A stretch of 57,728 nt of DNA from Erysipelotrichales bacterium. Its GTDB lineage: Bacteria; Bacillota_I; Bacilli_A; Erysipelotrichales; Erysipelotrichaceae. Under the pieces are notes generated by a model. It was not told where the DNA came from. It saw only the letters and a list, made by a program, of their open reading frames with translations, and made no database searches. Both the position numbers and the translations under genes were made by a program. The stretch is taken from positions 1 through 57,728 of the forward strand of contig CAJTJP010000021.1 of the NCBI GenBank assembly GCA_910576855.1. Direction: 5' to 3'. This document shows positions 26,459 to 34,064 of the stretch, one piece after another (the stretch's first letter is position 1; the number at the start of each line of letters is the position of its first letter).

Positions 26459-27238
26459 ATGAATGAGGTATTAGAGGTAATTGAACAGCGTATTTCTTTA
26501 CGTGCATACAGTGATATACCGATCAGCAGTGAAGAAGAGGAAGCTATTTTACATGCGGCAATGCGGGCACCGACTGCCGGCAATCAAATGCTTTACTCAA
26601 TGATCATTATCAGAGATCAAGAAAGAAAACAGCTGTTGAGCGAGCTTTGCGATCATCAGCCGTTTATTGCGAAGGCGCCGCTGATGATCATATTTGCGGC
26701 CGACCATCATAAATGGTTCCGCTATTATCAAAAAAATAATGTGAAGCAATTCTGTGAGGGTAAGGCATTTCAATTTGAGGCACCGCAGGAAAGCGATTTA
26801 CTGTTAGCGATTCAGGATACGATGATTGCCGCACAGAACAGTGTTATCGCCGCGGAATCAATGAATATCGGCTCCTGTTATATCGGTGATATCATGGAAA
26901 ACGGTGAAAAAATCAAGGAGCTGTTGAATCTGCCGCAGTACACCATGCCGATCGGTATGGTTGTGTACGGTCATTATCCGCAAGGCTTTCCGAAGCTGCC
27001 GAAGCGCCGCTTTGATAAACAATTTGTCGTGTTTGAGGATGAGTATCAGCAGTTGAGTGATGAACAAATAGATGAAATGTTCCGAGAAGAGGATGCGCAT
27101 TATGATCCGAACAATCCGCATCAGGCCGAAAATTATGCGCAGCAGTTTTACGCTCGCAAGACAGGTGCTTCTTTCTCTAAGGAAATGGCACGAAGCGCTC
27201 GCTTCTGGCTAAAGCAGTGGGACGGTCGATTATTGTAG
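26459..27238 (+). CDS. Nitroreductase-family FMN oxidoreductase
   Basis: This 259-aa protein resembles NfsA/FRP-type nitroreductases. It has RISLRAYSDIPI with the FMN-phosphate binding Arg, MRAPTAGNQ, VIAAESMNIGSCYIGDIM (the flavin-side Gly-rich segment) and GMVVYGHYPQG. A C-terminal extension of about 40 residues (HPxxPHQAENYAQQFYARKTG) is typical of these dimers. It reduces nitroaromatics or quinones with NAD(P)H. The physiological substrate is unknown. TAAGGAGG precedes the ATG. Confidence 0.88.
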   Translation: MNEVLEVIEQRISLRAYSDIPISSEEEEAILHAAMRAPTAGNQMLYSMIIIRDQERKQLLSELCDHQPFIAKAPLMIIFAADHHKWFRYYQKNNVKQFCEGKAFQFEAPQESDLLLAIQDTMIAAQNSVIAAESMNIGSCYIGDIMENGEKIKELLNLPQYTMPIGMVVYGHYPQGFPKLPKRRFDKQFVVFEDEYQQLSDEQIDEMFREEDAHYDPNNPHQAENYAQQFYARKTGASFSKEMARSARFWLKQWDGRLL

Positions 27239-27252
27239 CAGTTATCAAGTAG

Positions 27253-27279
27253 GAAAAGCTCAAACGAGCTTTTTTTTAT
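27253..27279 (+). terminator. Terminator after the nitroreductase gene
   Basis: AAAGCTC AAAC GAGCTTTTTTTT. Confidence 0.8.
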
Positions 27280-27315
27280 CGGTTATCGTTTTGCCTGCAG
27301 GATAGACCTTATGAC

Positions 27316-28251
27316 TTATGAAACAGTATTGTTGTCACTTGTGATCAACGAAACCTGCAGCTCATCACATACCGCAAAGATCGGGGAAAGAATTGTATAA
27401 TTCAAAGCACCGCCCCATAACAAGCCGATCACATGATGGCGATATTCCCCCTCCTGCATCAGCACCACGGAGCCGCTGTCTCCGTGATCGGAAAAAGCGG
27501 TATTTACATCTGCGATGATGATCTGATTTCGTTTTTCATCAGCATCTGCATACAGATAAGCAATCTTCCCTATCGTTGTTCCGGTCGTTCGTCCGCTTTT
27601 TATGACAAGATCACCGATATTGTCCATTGTCAGCTCATAGGAACCTAACGGCGCTCCGATACCGATAATCTCATTTGTCTTTGCCTCCCCGCTGTACAGC
27701 ATCCTCGCAATTCCGCCGTCTACAAGCTCTGAATTCACCGTCCTTGAGGCATAGGCAATCAAATCCTGTGTTTCATGTGATTCCGGCTGAAAGATCGACT
27801 GATCGGGTCGCGGAAAGCAATGGGCATTTGCTAACAGATAAATATCATTTTCATTATCCTGCGCTCTTATGGAGCGTACAAACATCCCCAATGTACAAAG
27901 TCCGCCGGTAAACGGACTGTTTGGCATATAAATCTCAGCTCCGCCCGGTATCGGACGAAATTTCTCGCGATTTACTACCTCATTTTGTTCCGCCTGATAC
28001 GTTTCAAACTTCGGCAGTTCAATAACATCGGTAGGAATTCCGTCTAAATAGGCCGGTACCTGTTCATTTTTCGGACAATTCTTTTTTGCTTCTTTTTTTG
28101 TCGTAAAAACGATGATTGCCGGTTCGTCTGTTTCTTTTCCGTCTGTTTCCTTATAGCCGATTGCGACTGAATGTACATTATTCAAGGACATCAGCCAATC
28201 ACAGTATTTGTTTTTTACCGCTTGTATTGCTTCACACTGCTTCTGATCCAT
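27316..28251 (-). CDS. Nal1-like trypsin-fold serine peptidase
   Basis: This 311-aa protein has a catalytic triad of chymotrypsin type: His in LLANAHCF (about residue 145), Asp in VDGGIAR (about 180) and Ser in HGDSGSVVL (about 259). The N-terminal 80 residues (VHSVAIGYKETDGKETDEPAIIVFTTK) resemble the N-terminal domain of bacterial Nal1-like peptidases. It has no signal peptide or TM helix, so it should act in the cytoplasm or need another export route. The target is unknown. It starts at the first ATG. The following terminator lies on the other strand. It may be part of an unlinked regulatory or stress circuit. Confidence 0.75.
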   Translation of the reverse strand: MDQKQCEAIQAVKNKYCDWLMSLNNVHSVAIGYKETDGKETDEPAIIVFTTKKEAKKNCPKNEQVPAYLDGIPTDVIELPKFETYQAEQNEVVNREKFRPIPGGAEIYMPNSPFTGGLCTLGMFVRSIRAQDNENDIYLLANAHCFPRPDQSIFQPESHETQDLIAYASRTVNSELVDGGIARMLYSGEAKTNEIIGIGAPLGSYELTMDNIGDLVIKSGRTTGTTIGKIAYLYADADEKRNQIIIADVNTAFSDHGDSGSVVLMQEGEYRHHVIGLLWGGALNYTILSPIFAVCDELQVSLITSDNNTVS

Positions 28252-28433
28252 TCTATCACTTCCTGTTACAGGTTATTCCATGTCTTTTATTCGGCATAGG
28301 CGAATATCATCTTATCGTTGATTCATCGGCTTAAAAGCATTGTAAATTATTTTTTTCTGTAAAGGAAGCGGCAGTATATAATTGTACTTAATTGACTTTT
28401 TTTAGTATAAATTTTATATAATGAAGTCTGTTC

Positions 28434-28463
28434 TTGCCAAATCATCGTTGACAGCAGTATAAT
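28434..28463 (+). promoter_or_regulatory. Promoter of the DUF1307-like lipoprotein gene
   Basis: TTGCCA (28434-28439), an 18-base spacer and TATAAT (28458-28463) are present. Confidence 0.65.
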
Positions 28464-28541
28464 AGTAACAACAAGATAAGCTGAAAAGCTTTTGTTGTGT
28501 TTGTGTTACCGTTATCGGTAAATGAGGAGGATAAAGATAGT

Positions 28542-29003
28542 ATGAAAAAATTAATGGTTTTATTGTGTGCAGGTATATTGCTTGCAGGATGCGGAAGCAA
28601 GAAAGAAGAAGCTAAGACGGATGAAAATCGTGAGTCAAAGGTATGTACGATTGAGCAGGCCGGCATCAAAATGGAATTAGGTGCTTCTGCAGTTGATGAC
28701 ATCATTGACAAAGTTGACGTAAAAATTATCGTTCCTTTACAGGGAGTATCAGAAAGTGCTATTACTGACGAAATGAAATCTCAATTGGAAGAAGCGGCAT
28801 TGAAACAGGCCGGATTAAGCAAAGGTGACGGTGTTGATGTAGAAACTGATGTTAATGACGGCAATCTTTCCGTTAAGGTTTCTATCGATATAAATAAAGC
28901 AAGCGATGAAGCGAAAAAGGCTTTAAATCTTGATGACACAAAAGACAGCAAGCTGAGCGACTTCGTTAAGAATGCTGAAGCAGGCGGAGCTTCTTGTAAG
29001 TAA
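28542..29003 (+). CDS. YehR-like (DUF1307) lipoprotein
   Basis: This 153-aa lipoprotein has signal MKKLMVLLCAGILLAGC with the lipobox Cys at residue 17. A compact domain follows with an extra pair of Cys (VCTIEQAG near the start and the penultimate residue), which might form a disulphide as in YehR/DUF1307 proteins. GAGGAGG precedes the ATG. The longer open frame upstream starts with GTG inside the leader. The function is unknown, and the family call is tentative. Confidence 0.7.
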   Translation: MKKLMVLLCAGILLAGCGSKKEEAKTDENRESKVCTIEQAGIKMELGASAVDDIIDKVDVKIIVPLQGVSESAITDEMKSQLEEAALKQAGLSKGDGVDVETDVNDGNLSVKVSIDINKASDEAKKALNLDDTKDSKLSDFVKNAEAGGASCK

Positions 29004-29017
29004 TTTATTATTTCAAT

Positions 29018-29053
29018 CACAGCTGTACTTCTAACTGAAGCACAGCTTTTTTT
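29018..29053 (+). terminator. Terminator after the DUF1307-like gene
   Basis: AGCTGT ... ACAGCT is followed by TTTTTTTA. A loop of about 16 nt can pair internally (CTTC/GAAG). Confidence 0.7.
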
Positions 29054-29078
29054 ATCAGCAAAATTTGATAAAGCGCTA

Positions 29079-29120
29079 CATACCATCAAATCAACGATTT
29101 TTCGTTGCTCTGATGGTATG
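29079..29120. promoter_or_regulatory. 42-bp interrupted palindrome over the methyltransferase promoter
   Basis: The outer arms CATACCATCA and TGATGGTATG are exact inverse copies. Inside, after 3-base spacers, CAACG and CGTTG pair again around ATTTTT. The right half overlaps the -35 region (TTGCTC at 29105-29110) and spacer of a promoter with TATAAT at 29128-29133. It is a likely operator for the HTH-fused methyltransferase or a stem-loop at the DNA level. No T-tract is present. Confidence 0.65.
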
Positions 29121-29133
29121 AAAATGATATAAT
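29105..29133 (+). promoter_or_regulatory. Promoter of the restriction-modification cluster
   Basis: TTGCTC, a 17-base spacer and TATAAT are present, with a second TATAAT five bases on (29133-29138). It overlaps the palindrome. Confidence 0.6.
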
Positions 29134-29154
29134 ATAATATACGAGGTGATGTGT

Positions 29155-30384
29155 GTGATTCTGGAGACATATTTAAAAAATAATAACAAAAATTTACATC
29201 AAATGCATTTAATAACGGGAATACCAGAAACTACCGTGCGTGATATCAATAAGCGGGATCTTTCTAAATGGTCCCTTAGCTATTATGACGCTATCGCAAA
29301 AACTGTCGGCAAGGACCGTTCAGTAATTATGCAGGAGCTTGAGGATTTAAAAAAATCACAGAGTCATTCACCTATTTTCGGTAAATATAATCTTGAAAAC
29401 CGCAGATATATAGGCAATAAAAATAAATTACTAAATTGGATTGCTGATTTAATTAATGAGAATACCGATGGAGCAACTTTCTTCGACGTATTTGCAGGAA
29501 CCGGAGTTGTAACTAAAAAGATGCTGGAAAAATATGATTCTTTTATAATAAATGATTTTCTTTTTTCCAACCATATTATTTACAAAGCTTTTTTCGGAAA
29601 AGAAACATATAATGTAAATAAGCTAAAATCTCTTCAGAATCAATATAATGGTATCATTAATAATTATAGCGATGATGAGTATTTTTCTAAAAATTTCGGA
29701 GGGAAATTTTTCAGTATAAATGATGCAAAAAAAATAGGAGAAATTCGCACTTTAATAGAAAAGGATAATTCATTAAATCAAAGAGAGAAGGACATTCTAA
29801 TAGCCTCTTTATTATATTCTGTAGATAAAATCGCTAACACAGTCGGACACTACGATGCTTACCGAAAAAAAACAATCCTAAAAGATAAATTTGTTTTTGA
29901 ATTGATAAACCCAATACAAACCTCTAACAAAAATATTAAGATATTCAGAAAAGACGCAAATGAACTTGTTCGCAATGTAACTGCTGATATTGCCTTTATT
30001 GATCCGCCTTATAATTCCAGACAATACTCTCGATTTTATCACGTTCTTGAAGGCATTGCTAAATGGAATAAACCTAAATTGGAGGGTATAGCTATGAAGC
30101 CTCCTGTTGAGAATATGAGTGAATACAGCCGATCTGCAGCACCACAAGTATTCGATGATTTAATTCAAAATCTTAATGTCAAATATATTGTCGTTACCTA
30201 TAATAATACATATAACTCTAAAAGCTCAAGCTCAAAAAATAAAATCACGCATAATGAAATATTAAATTCACTTAATAAAGTTGGAAAAACCAAATCTTTT
30301 GAAATGCCTTTTCAGTTTTTCAATGCAGGTAAGACCAATTTAATGGATCATAAAGAATTTGTATTTATCACGGAGGTCAGGTAA
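29155..30384 (+). CDS. D12-class adenine-specific DNA methyltransferase with N-terminal HTH
   Basis: This 409-aa N6-adenine methyltransferase starts at the GTG at 29155, 8 bases after GAGG; the ATG two codons upstream abuts that site. Residues 1-65 form a helix-turn-helix-like domain (HLITGIPETTVRDINKRD...). The catalytic part starts RYIGNKNKLL and contains FDVFAGTGVVT (SAM-binding motif I) and AFIDPPYNSRQYSRF (the catalytic DPPY). D12-class enzymes methylate adenine at the N6 position. The HTH and the palindrome at the promoter suggest autorepression. The second methyltransferase gene starts 46 bases downstream. Base composition is clearly more AT-rich than that of the flanking genes, which suggests transfer. 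Confidence 0.85.
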   Translation: MILETYLKNNNKNLHQMHLITGIPETTVRDINKRDLSKWSLSYYDAIAKTVGKDRSVIMQELEDLKKSQSHSPIFGKYNLENRRYIGNKNKLLNWIADLINENTDGATFFDVFAGTGVVTKKMLEKYDSFIINDFLFSNHIIYKAFFGKETYNVNKLKSLQNQYNGIINNYSDDEYFSKNFGGKFFSINDAKKIGEIRTLIEKDNSLNQREKDILIASLLYSVDKIANTVGHYDAYRKKTILKDKFVFELINPIQTSNKNIKIFRKDANELVRNVTADIAFIDPPYNSRQYSRFYHVLEGIAKWNKPKLEGIAMKPPVENMSEYSRSAAPQVFDDLIQNLNVKYIVVTYNNTYNSKSSSSKNKITHNEILNSLNKVGKTKSFEMPFQFFNAGKTNLMDHKEFVFITEVR

Positions 30385-30429
30385 TATGCACAAAATTTTT
30401 CAAGTAATTGGAGCATTGGAGAAACAAAT

Positions 30430-31353
30430 ATGAAAAAAGCTCAAAGAACAATACGTTCTCCTTTATTCTATGTCGGTGATAAATATAAACTGATGCCTCA
30501 ACTAAAAAATTTATTTCCACAAAATATAAAAACATTTTACGATGTATTTTGCGGAGGTGGCAGTGCCTCTCTTAATATTGTAGCTGAGAGTTATGTTTTA
30601 AATGATATCAACGATAAGATTATTGAGCTTCATCAATTTTTACAAGAACAAGCAAACGATATTGAACAATTTATCGAAAGCATGCACAAACTTATAAATA
30701 AATATGGACTCAGCCTTTCTGAGATTGGAAAAAATAATGAAATTGAAAATCTTAAAAAGGTTCATATTAAAACATATTTTTCCAAATATAACAAAGAGCC
30801 CTATATGAATTTAAGAACTGACTACAATAAAAATCAGTCAAAAACAGAATTATTATATCTATTATTGATTTACGGGTTTAACCATATGATACGATTTAAC
30901 GCACAAGGGCAATTCAATCTACCGGTCGGTAATGTTGATTGGAATAAAAATGTAAGTGCCGCATTAAGAAATTATGCTTCTTGGATTGCCCATAACACAG
31001 TCAAGTTATCTAAGGGATTGGACTTTGAAGCATTCGTTTTAAGCCAAACTTATAAAAAAGGTGATTTTATCTATTTTGATCCGCCTTATCTGATAACTTT
31101 CAGTGATTATAATAAGTTATGGAACGAAGCTGAGGAGTATCGTCTATACGCTCTGTTAGATAAATTATCAGATAATGGAATATATTGGGGTTTATCCAAC
31201 ATGCTTTATCATAAAGAAAAAACGAATACTATTTTAAAGCACTGGGCTGAAAAATATATAAAATATGATATCGATAGCAATTATATATCCCGATTTGACA
31301 ATAGCATAAAGAAACAAAGTAAAGAGCTTTTTGTTACAAATTATAACAGGTAA
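30430..31353 (+). CDS. Dam-like D12-class adenine-specific DNA methyltransferase
   Basis: This 307-aa protein of the alpha (Dam/DpnM) group has SPLFYVGDKYKLMPQL at the N-terminus, YDVFCGGGSASLNI (motif I), FNHMIRFNAQGQFNLPVG (the Dam-like specificity segment) and GDFIYFDPPYLIT (motif IV, DPPY). It probably modifies one strand of an asymmetric site whose other strand is modified by the preceding enzyme. GGAG lies upstream of the ATG. It is 18 bases from the endonuclease gene, consistent with an operon in which modification genes precede restriction. Confidence 0.88.
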   Translation: MKKAQRTIRSPLFYVGDKYKLMPQLKNLFPQNIKTFYDVFCGGGSASLNIVAESYVLNDINDKIIELHQFLQEQANDIEQFIESMHKLINKYGLSLSEIGKNNEIENLKKVHIKTYFSKYNKEPYMNLRTDYNKNQSKTELLYLLLIYGFNHMIRFNAQGQFNLPVGNVDWNKNVSAALRNYASWIAHNTVKLSKGLDFEAFVLSQTYKKGDFIYFDPPYLITFSDYNKLWNEAEEYRLYALLDKLSDNGIYWGLSNMLYHKEKTNTILKHWAEKYIKYDIDSNYISRFDNSIKKQSKELFVTNYNR

Positions 31354-31371
31354 AAAGAAGAGGATCAGATT

Positions 31372-32994
31372 ATGGCTAGACAAAAAAAATACGAAAGAAA
31401 GCAATTATCATTTTCAACAACAATGAGAAGCCCCGAAAGGATTGCTGATTTTGTAGAAAGTTTATTAGATTATGAAGGACAATCTTTAACTGATAACTTG
31501 ATACATCAAATTATCATCAATTGGATTATAAAAAAGCTGATTTATGGCAAAACTGCATTAGATGCTTACAATGATCTAAAAGAGATTTATTACAATGAAG
31601 ATCTAACTTATACAATTGATCAAGCAGAGTTTATATACACATATATTGAAAAAAATACGAAGGGGCATAAAGAAGCTGGCTTTACAAAAGGATGGCCTTC
31701 ACGATTTGACACTTATTTAAGATTACCAATGGAATTTGGATTCATATATTATAAGATGAATCAACCACTTGAAATATCAGAAACTGGCAAATTAATTGTC
31801 CAGGCAAATAAAGCATATGATTTGAGGCTTGATAAGACAAGCAGTTCTACTGTCAAAGTATCAGATATATTTTTAAATGCTTTGGTTAAGTATCAAACAA
31901 ATAATCCATTTAGACGAAATGAAATAGAAAACGCGCCTTTTGTATTATTCTTACAAACAATTACAAAGCTTAAAGAAGGTTTTGAATGGAAAAAATCTGG
32001 TATATACAGAAGTGAAATTCCTTTTATCATTTGTTGGAGAAATGCAGATGCTTATGCCTTAGCTGAATATATCAATAACTTTAGGCTAGTTTATGGACTT
32101 AAGCCCAGCGATGAAATTGTTTACGAGCACTGCTTAGAATTATTAGGTTCTCAAAATCGCAAAAGATTTAAAATGAAGCAAATAACAAAAGAGGGTGTTG
32201 ATGATTTCATCAGAAAATTAAGGTCTACCGGGGTAATTTCATTACGAGGATACGGTAGACTAATTGACATCAACCGCTTTGATATTGATAGAGTAAATTA
32301 TATCATAAAAAAATATTCTAACTATCCAATTATTGAAGATGAAAAAAAATATTATCAATATATGGGGAAAATTGATACTAAACTTGTACAAACTCATACA
32401 ATAGTTTCATCAGATCGTATAGCCGATCTAAAACTAACTACTTTAAAGACTTGGGCACAGAATATGAATACAGAGGATATTATTAAAGAATTTAAATCCT
32501 TAACAAGTTCTAAAGGAACTCAACATCCAATATTAAAATTTATTAACACACCGACCAGATTTGAGTTTCTGATGAGTATAGCTTTAAAGAAACAATTTCC
32601 TAAACTTGACATTCAGCCTAATTATCCTATAGATGACGAAGGTATGCCCACATCAACAGCTCGCGGAGGCGTTGGGGATATAGAAATATATGGTATGAAA
32701 ATTGATGTTTTAGTAGAGGTAACCATGATGCGAAATAAAAGTCAATCTGTAAATGAGATACCTGGAATTGTCCGTCACCTGAATGAATTCAAGCATGATA
32801 ATAAAAAAACTGTATATTCTTTATTTGTAGCACCGAGTATTCATGAGGACACACAATTTATGATCGAATTTGCACTATCAAGATATCATGCTGATATTTA
32901 CCCATATACTATTGAACAATTTATTAAAGTATGGAAAAACAGTAAAGAAATATCTGATTTTACTGTACAGGCTTGTAATAATAGTATTAGTTAA
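31372..32994 (+). CDS. AlwI-family type IIS restriction endonuclease
   Basis: This 540-aa protein resembles AlwI-type endonucleases and relatives such as BspD6I/PleI, which bind a 5-bp asymmetric site and cut a few bases away. The N-terminal half would be the DNA-recognition region. The C-terminal part has a PD-(D/E)xK-like core: GGVGDIEIYGMKIDVLVEVT, with catalytic Glu/Asp candidates, and ARGG before it. AlwI reads GGATC and PleI-type enzymes read GAGTC. Which applies here cannot be told. Dam-like partners fit GGATC better. The start follows an AGAGGATC segment. It ends 40 bases before a terminator. AT-rich like its partners. Confidence 0.8.
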   Translation: MARQKKYERKQLSFSTTMRSPERIADFVESLLDYEGQSLTDNLIHQIIINWIIKKLIYGKTALDAYNDLKEIYYNEDLTYTIDQAEFIYTYIEKNTKGHKEAGFTKGWPSRFDTYLRLPMEFGFIYYKMNQPLEISETGKLIVQANKAYDLRLDKTSSSTVKVSDIFLNALVKYQTNNPFRRNEIENAPFVLFLQTITKLKEGFEWKKSGIYRSEIPFIICWRNADAYALAEYINNFRLVYGLKPSDEIVYEHCLELLGSQNRKRFKMKQITKEGVDDFIRKLRSTGVISLRGYGRLIDINRFDIDRVNYIIKKYSNYPIIEDEKKYYQYMGKIDTKLVQTHTIVSSDRIADLKLTTLKTWAQNMNTEDIIKEFKSLTSSKGTQHPILKFINTPTRFEFLMSIALKKQFPKLDIQPNYPIDDEGMPTSTARGGVGDIEIYGMKIDVLVEVTMMRNKSQSVNEIPGIVRHLNEFKHDNKKTVYSLFVAPSIHEDTQFMIEFALSRYHADIYPYTIEQFIKVWKNSKEISDFTVQACNNSIS

Positions 32995-33033
32995 TAAAAT
33001 AAATTATATTTACCAAAAGTTCACTTTACATTG

Positions 33034-33064
33034 AAAGCACAGCGCATAAGTTGTGCTTTTTTTA
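33034..33064 (+). terminator. Terminator of the restriction-modification operon
   Basis: AAAGCACA ... TGTGCTTT is followed by TTTTTA. Confidence 0.75.
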
Positions 33065-33124
33065 CCTTCTAAATTATAGAGTTAAACGGATGCTCTAAAT
33101 AATCATGGAGTAAAGAAATAAAAA

Positions 33125-33230
33125 GGGAGGTCATAATCCCTTTGTAAACGATATTGATGAGTTTATATACGAAGAACCGGTTTGACTGAAGTACTTTTAT
33201 AACGGTAGTGTGAAAATCTATATCGATTAA
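33125..33230 (+). pseudogene. Remnant of an unidentified gene with in-frame stop
   Basis: One reading frame gives GGHNPFVNDIDEFIYEEPV, then a TGA at 33183-33185, and goes on as LKYFYNGSVKIYID before a TAA at 33228-33230. The composition on both sides of the TGA is protein-like. There is no start codon with a ribosome binding site. It is probably the C-terminal scrap of a gene lost next to the restriction cluster. The family is unknown. Confidence 0.35.
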
Positions 33231-33334
33231 TAAAACTATTCAACGCTGTTTTCCTAAATCAATTTGTATTTATTTCTATCAAGGCTACTTCTTTATCACA
33301 GATCTTTACAAGAGATAAATACCTAATAGTTTCT

Positions 33335-33869
33335 TTAAATTAAATCATCTGTTTTATACCCATGAGAATAATCTACATCAATCATCTGCATTGTAATTAA
33401 ATCTTTAGCCAATTCTCTGATCCTGTATTCATATTCCGCTGTTTGATATCTTTTTTTCCAATCGATAATATAATCAAATAAATTATCCTCAGTAGCTTCT
33501 ATATTTTTACTGATTATTTGATCATATGAAATAATATCGTTGTGATTAATTCAGCCTGTTGTGAATCCTTGATCCTTTGAAACAACTGAAAGGTTTTATT
33601 GACATTATTCTTATCTGCTTCAGAATATAACGCAGAATCAATTTTAAAATTCTCATTCACATTCAACAAGATCATATTACCGTATTCTATCTCAGTAATT
33701 AGATTATTATTTGACAGAATAGTTATCATTTTTTAACGCTGTCAGAATACGGTCCGTAAGTTCCCTTTGTGAATTCTAAATCTAAATCAGTACCGAATCG
33801 TGTTAGAACATAACATATCTTTTGAAATATCGTTCTGCCAACTTTTATAGTATAGTCGGAAGGTAAAAC
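33335..33869 (-). pseudogene. Decayed macrodomain (DarG-like) protein, C-terminal half
   Basis: Three frames of the minus strand join into one protein-like sequence. From 33869 the first frame gives VGRTIFQKICYVLTRFG, then FTKGTYGPYSDSVKK, and stops (TGA, 33726-33728). The second frame continues MITILSNNNLITEIEYGNM ... QQAELITTILF to about 33540. The third gives SYDQIISKNIEATEDNLFDYIIDWKKRYQ and ends at 33335. Each break is repaired by adding one base to an A or a T run. The FQK...YVLTRxG, KGTYGPYS and late IIDWKKRY segments resemble the C-terminal domain of macrodomain antitoxins of the DarG type. The macro domain itself is missing (a stop lies just upstream). The family call rests on recognition, not a search. 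There is no sign of a DarT partner. Confidence 0.5.
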
Positions 33870-34003
33870 CTATAAACATGATACTTTCTTTCCCAAAGCT
33901 TTCAATAAAAATCAATGATTTAAAATCAGTCTAAAGATACATTTTCTTTTACTAATAAGATTATCTTTTTTTATGTAAGGTATAAGTTTGTAATACACGC
34001 TTT

Positions 34004-34044
34004 AACAAAAAAACAGGCAAAATCGATATTTAATTGCCTGTTTA
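34004..34044 (-). terminator. Terminator of the 1719-aa surface protein gene
   Basis: On the minus strand AAACAGGCAA ... TTGCCTGTTT is followed by TTTTG, about 20 bases after the stop codon. Confidence 0.75.
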
Positions 34045-34064
34045 GTAAAGCTTATATAAATGAT

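Noticed and set aside
29900-30384. CRISPR or repeat array near the restriction cluster
   Set aside because: No regularly spaced direct repeats were seen there or elsewhere in the window.
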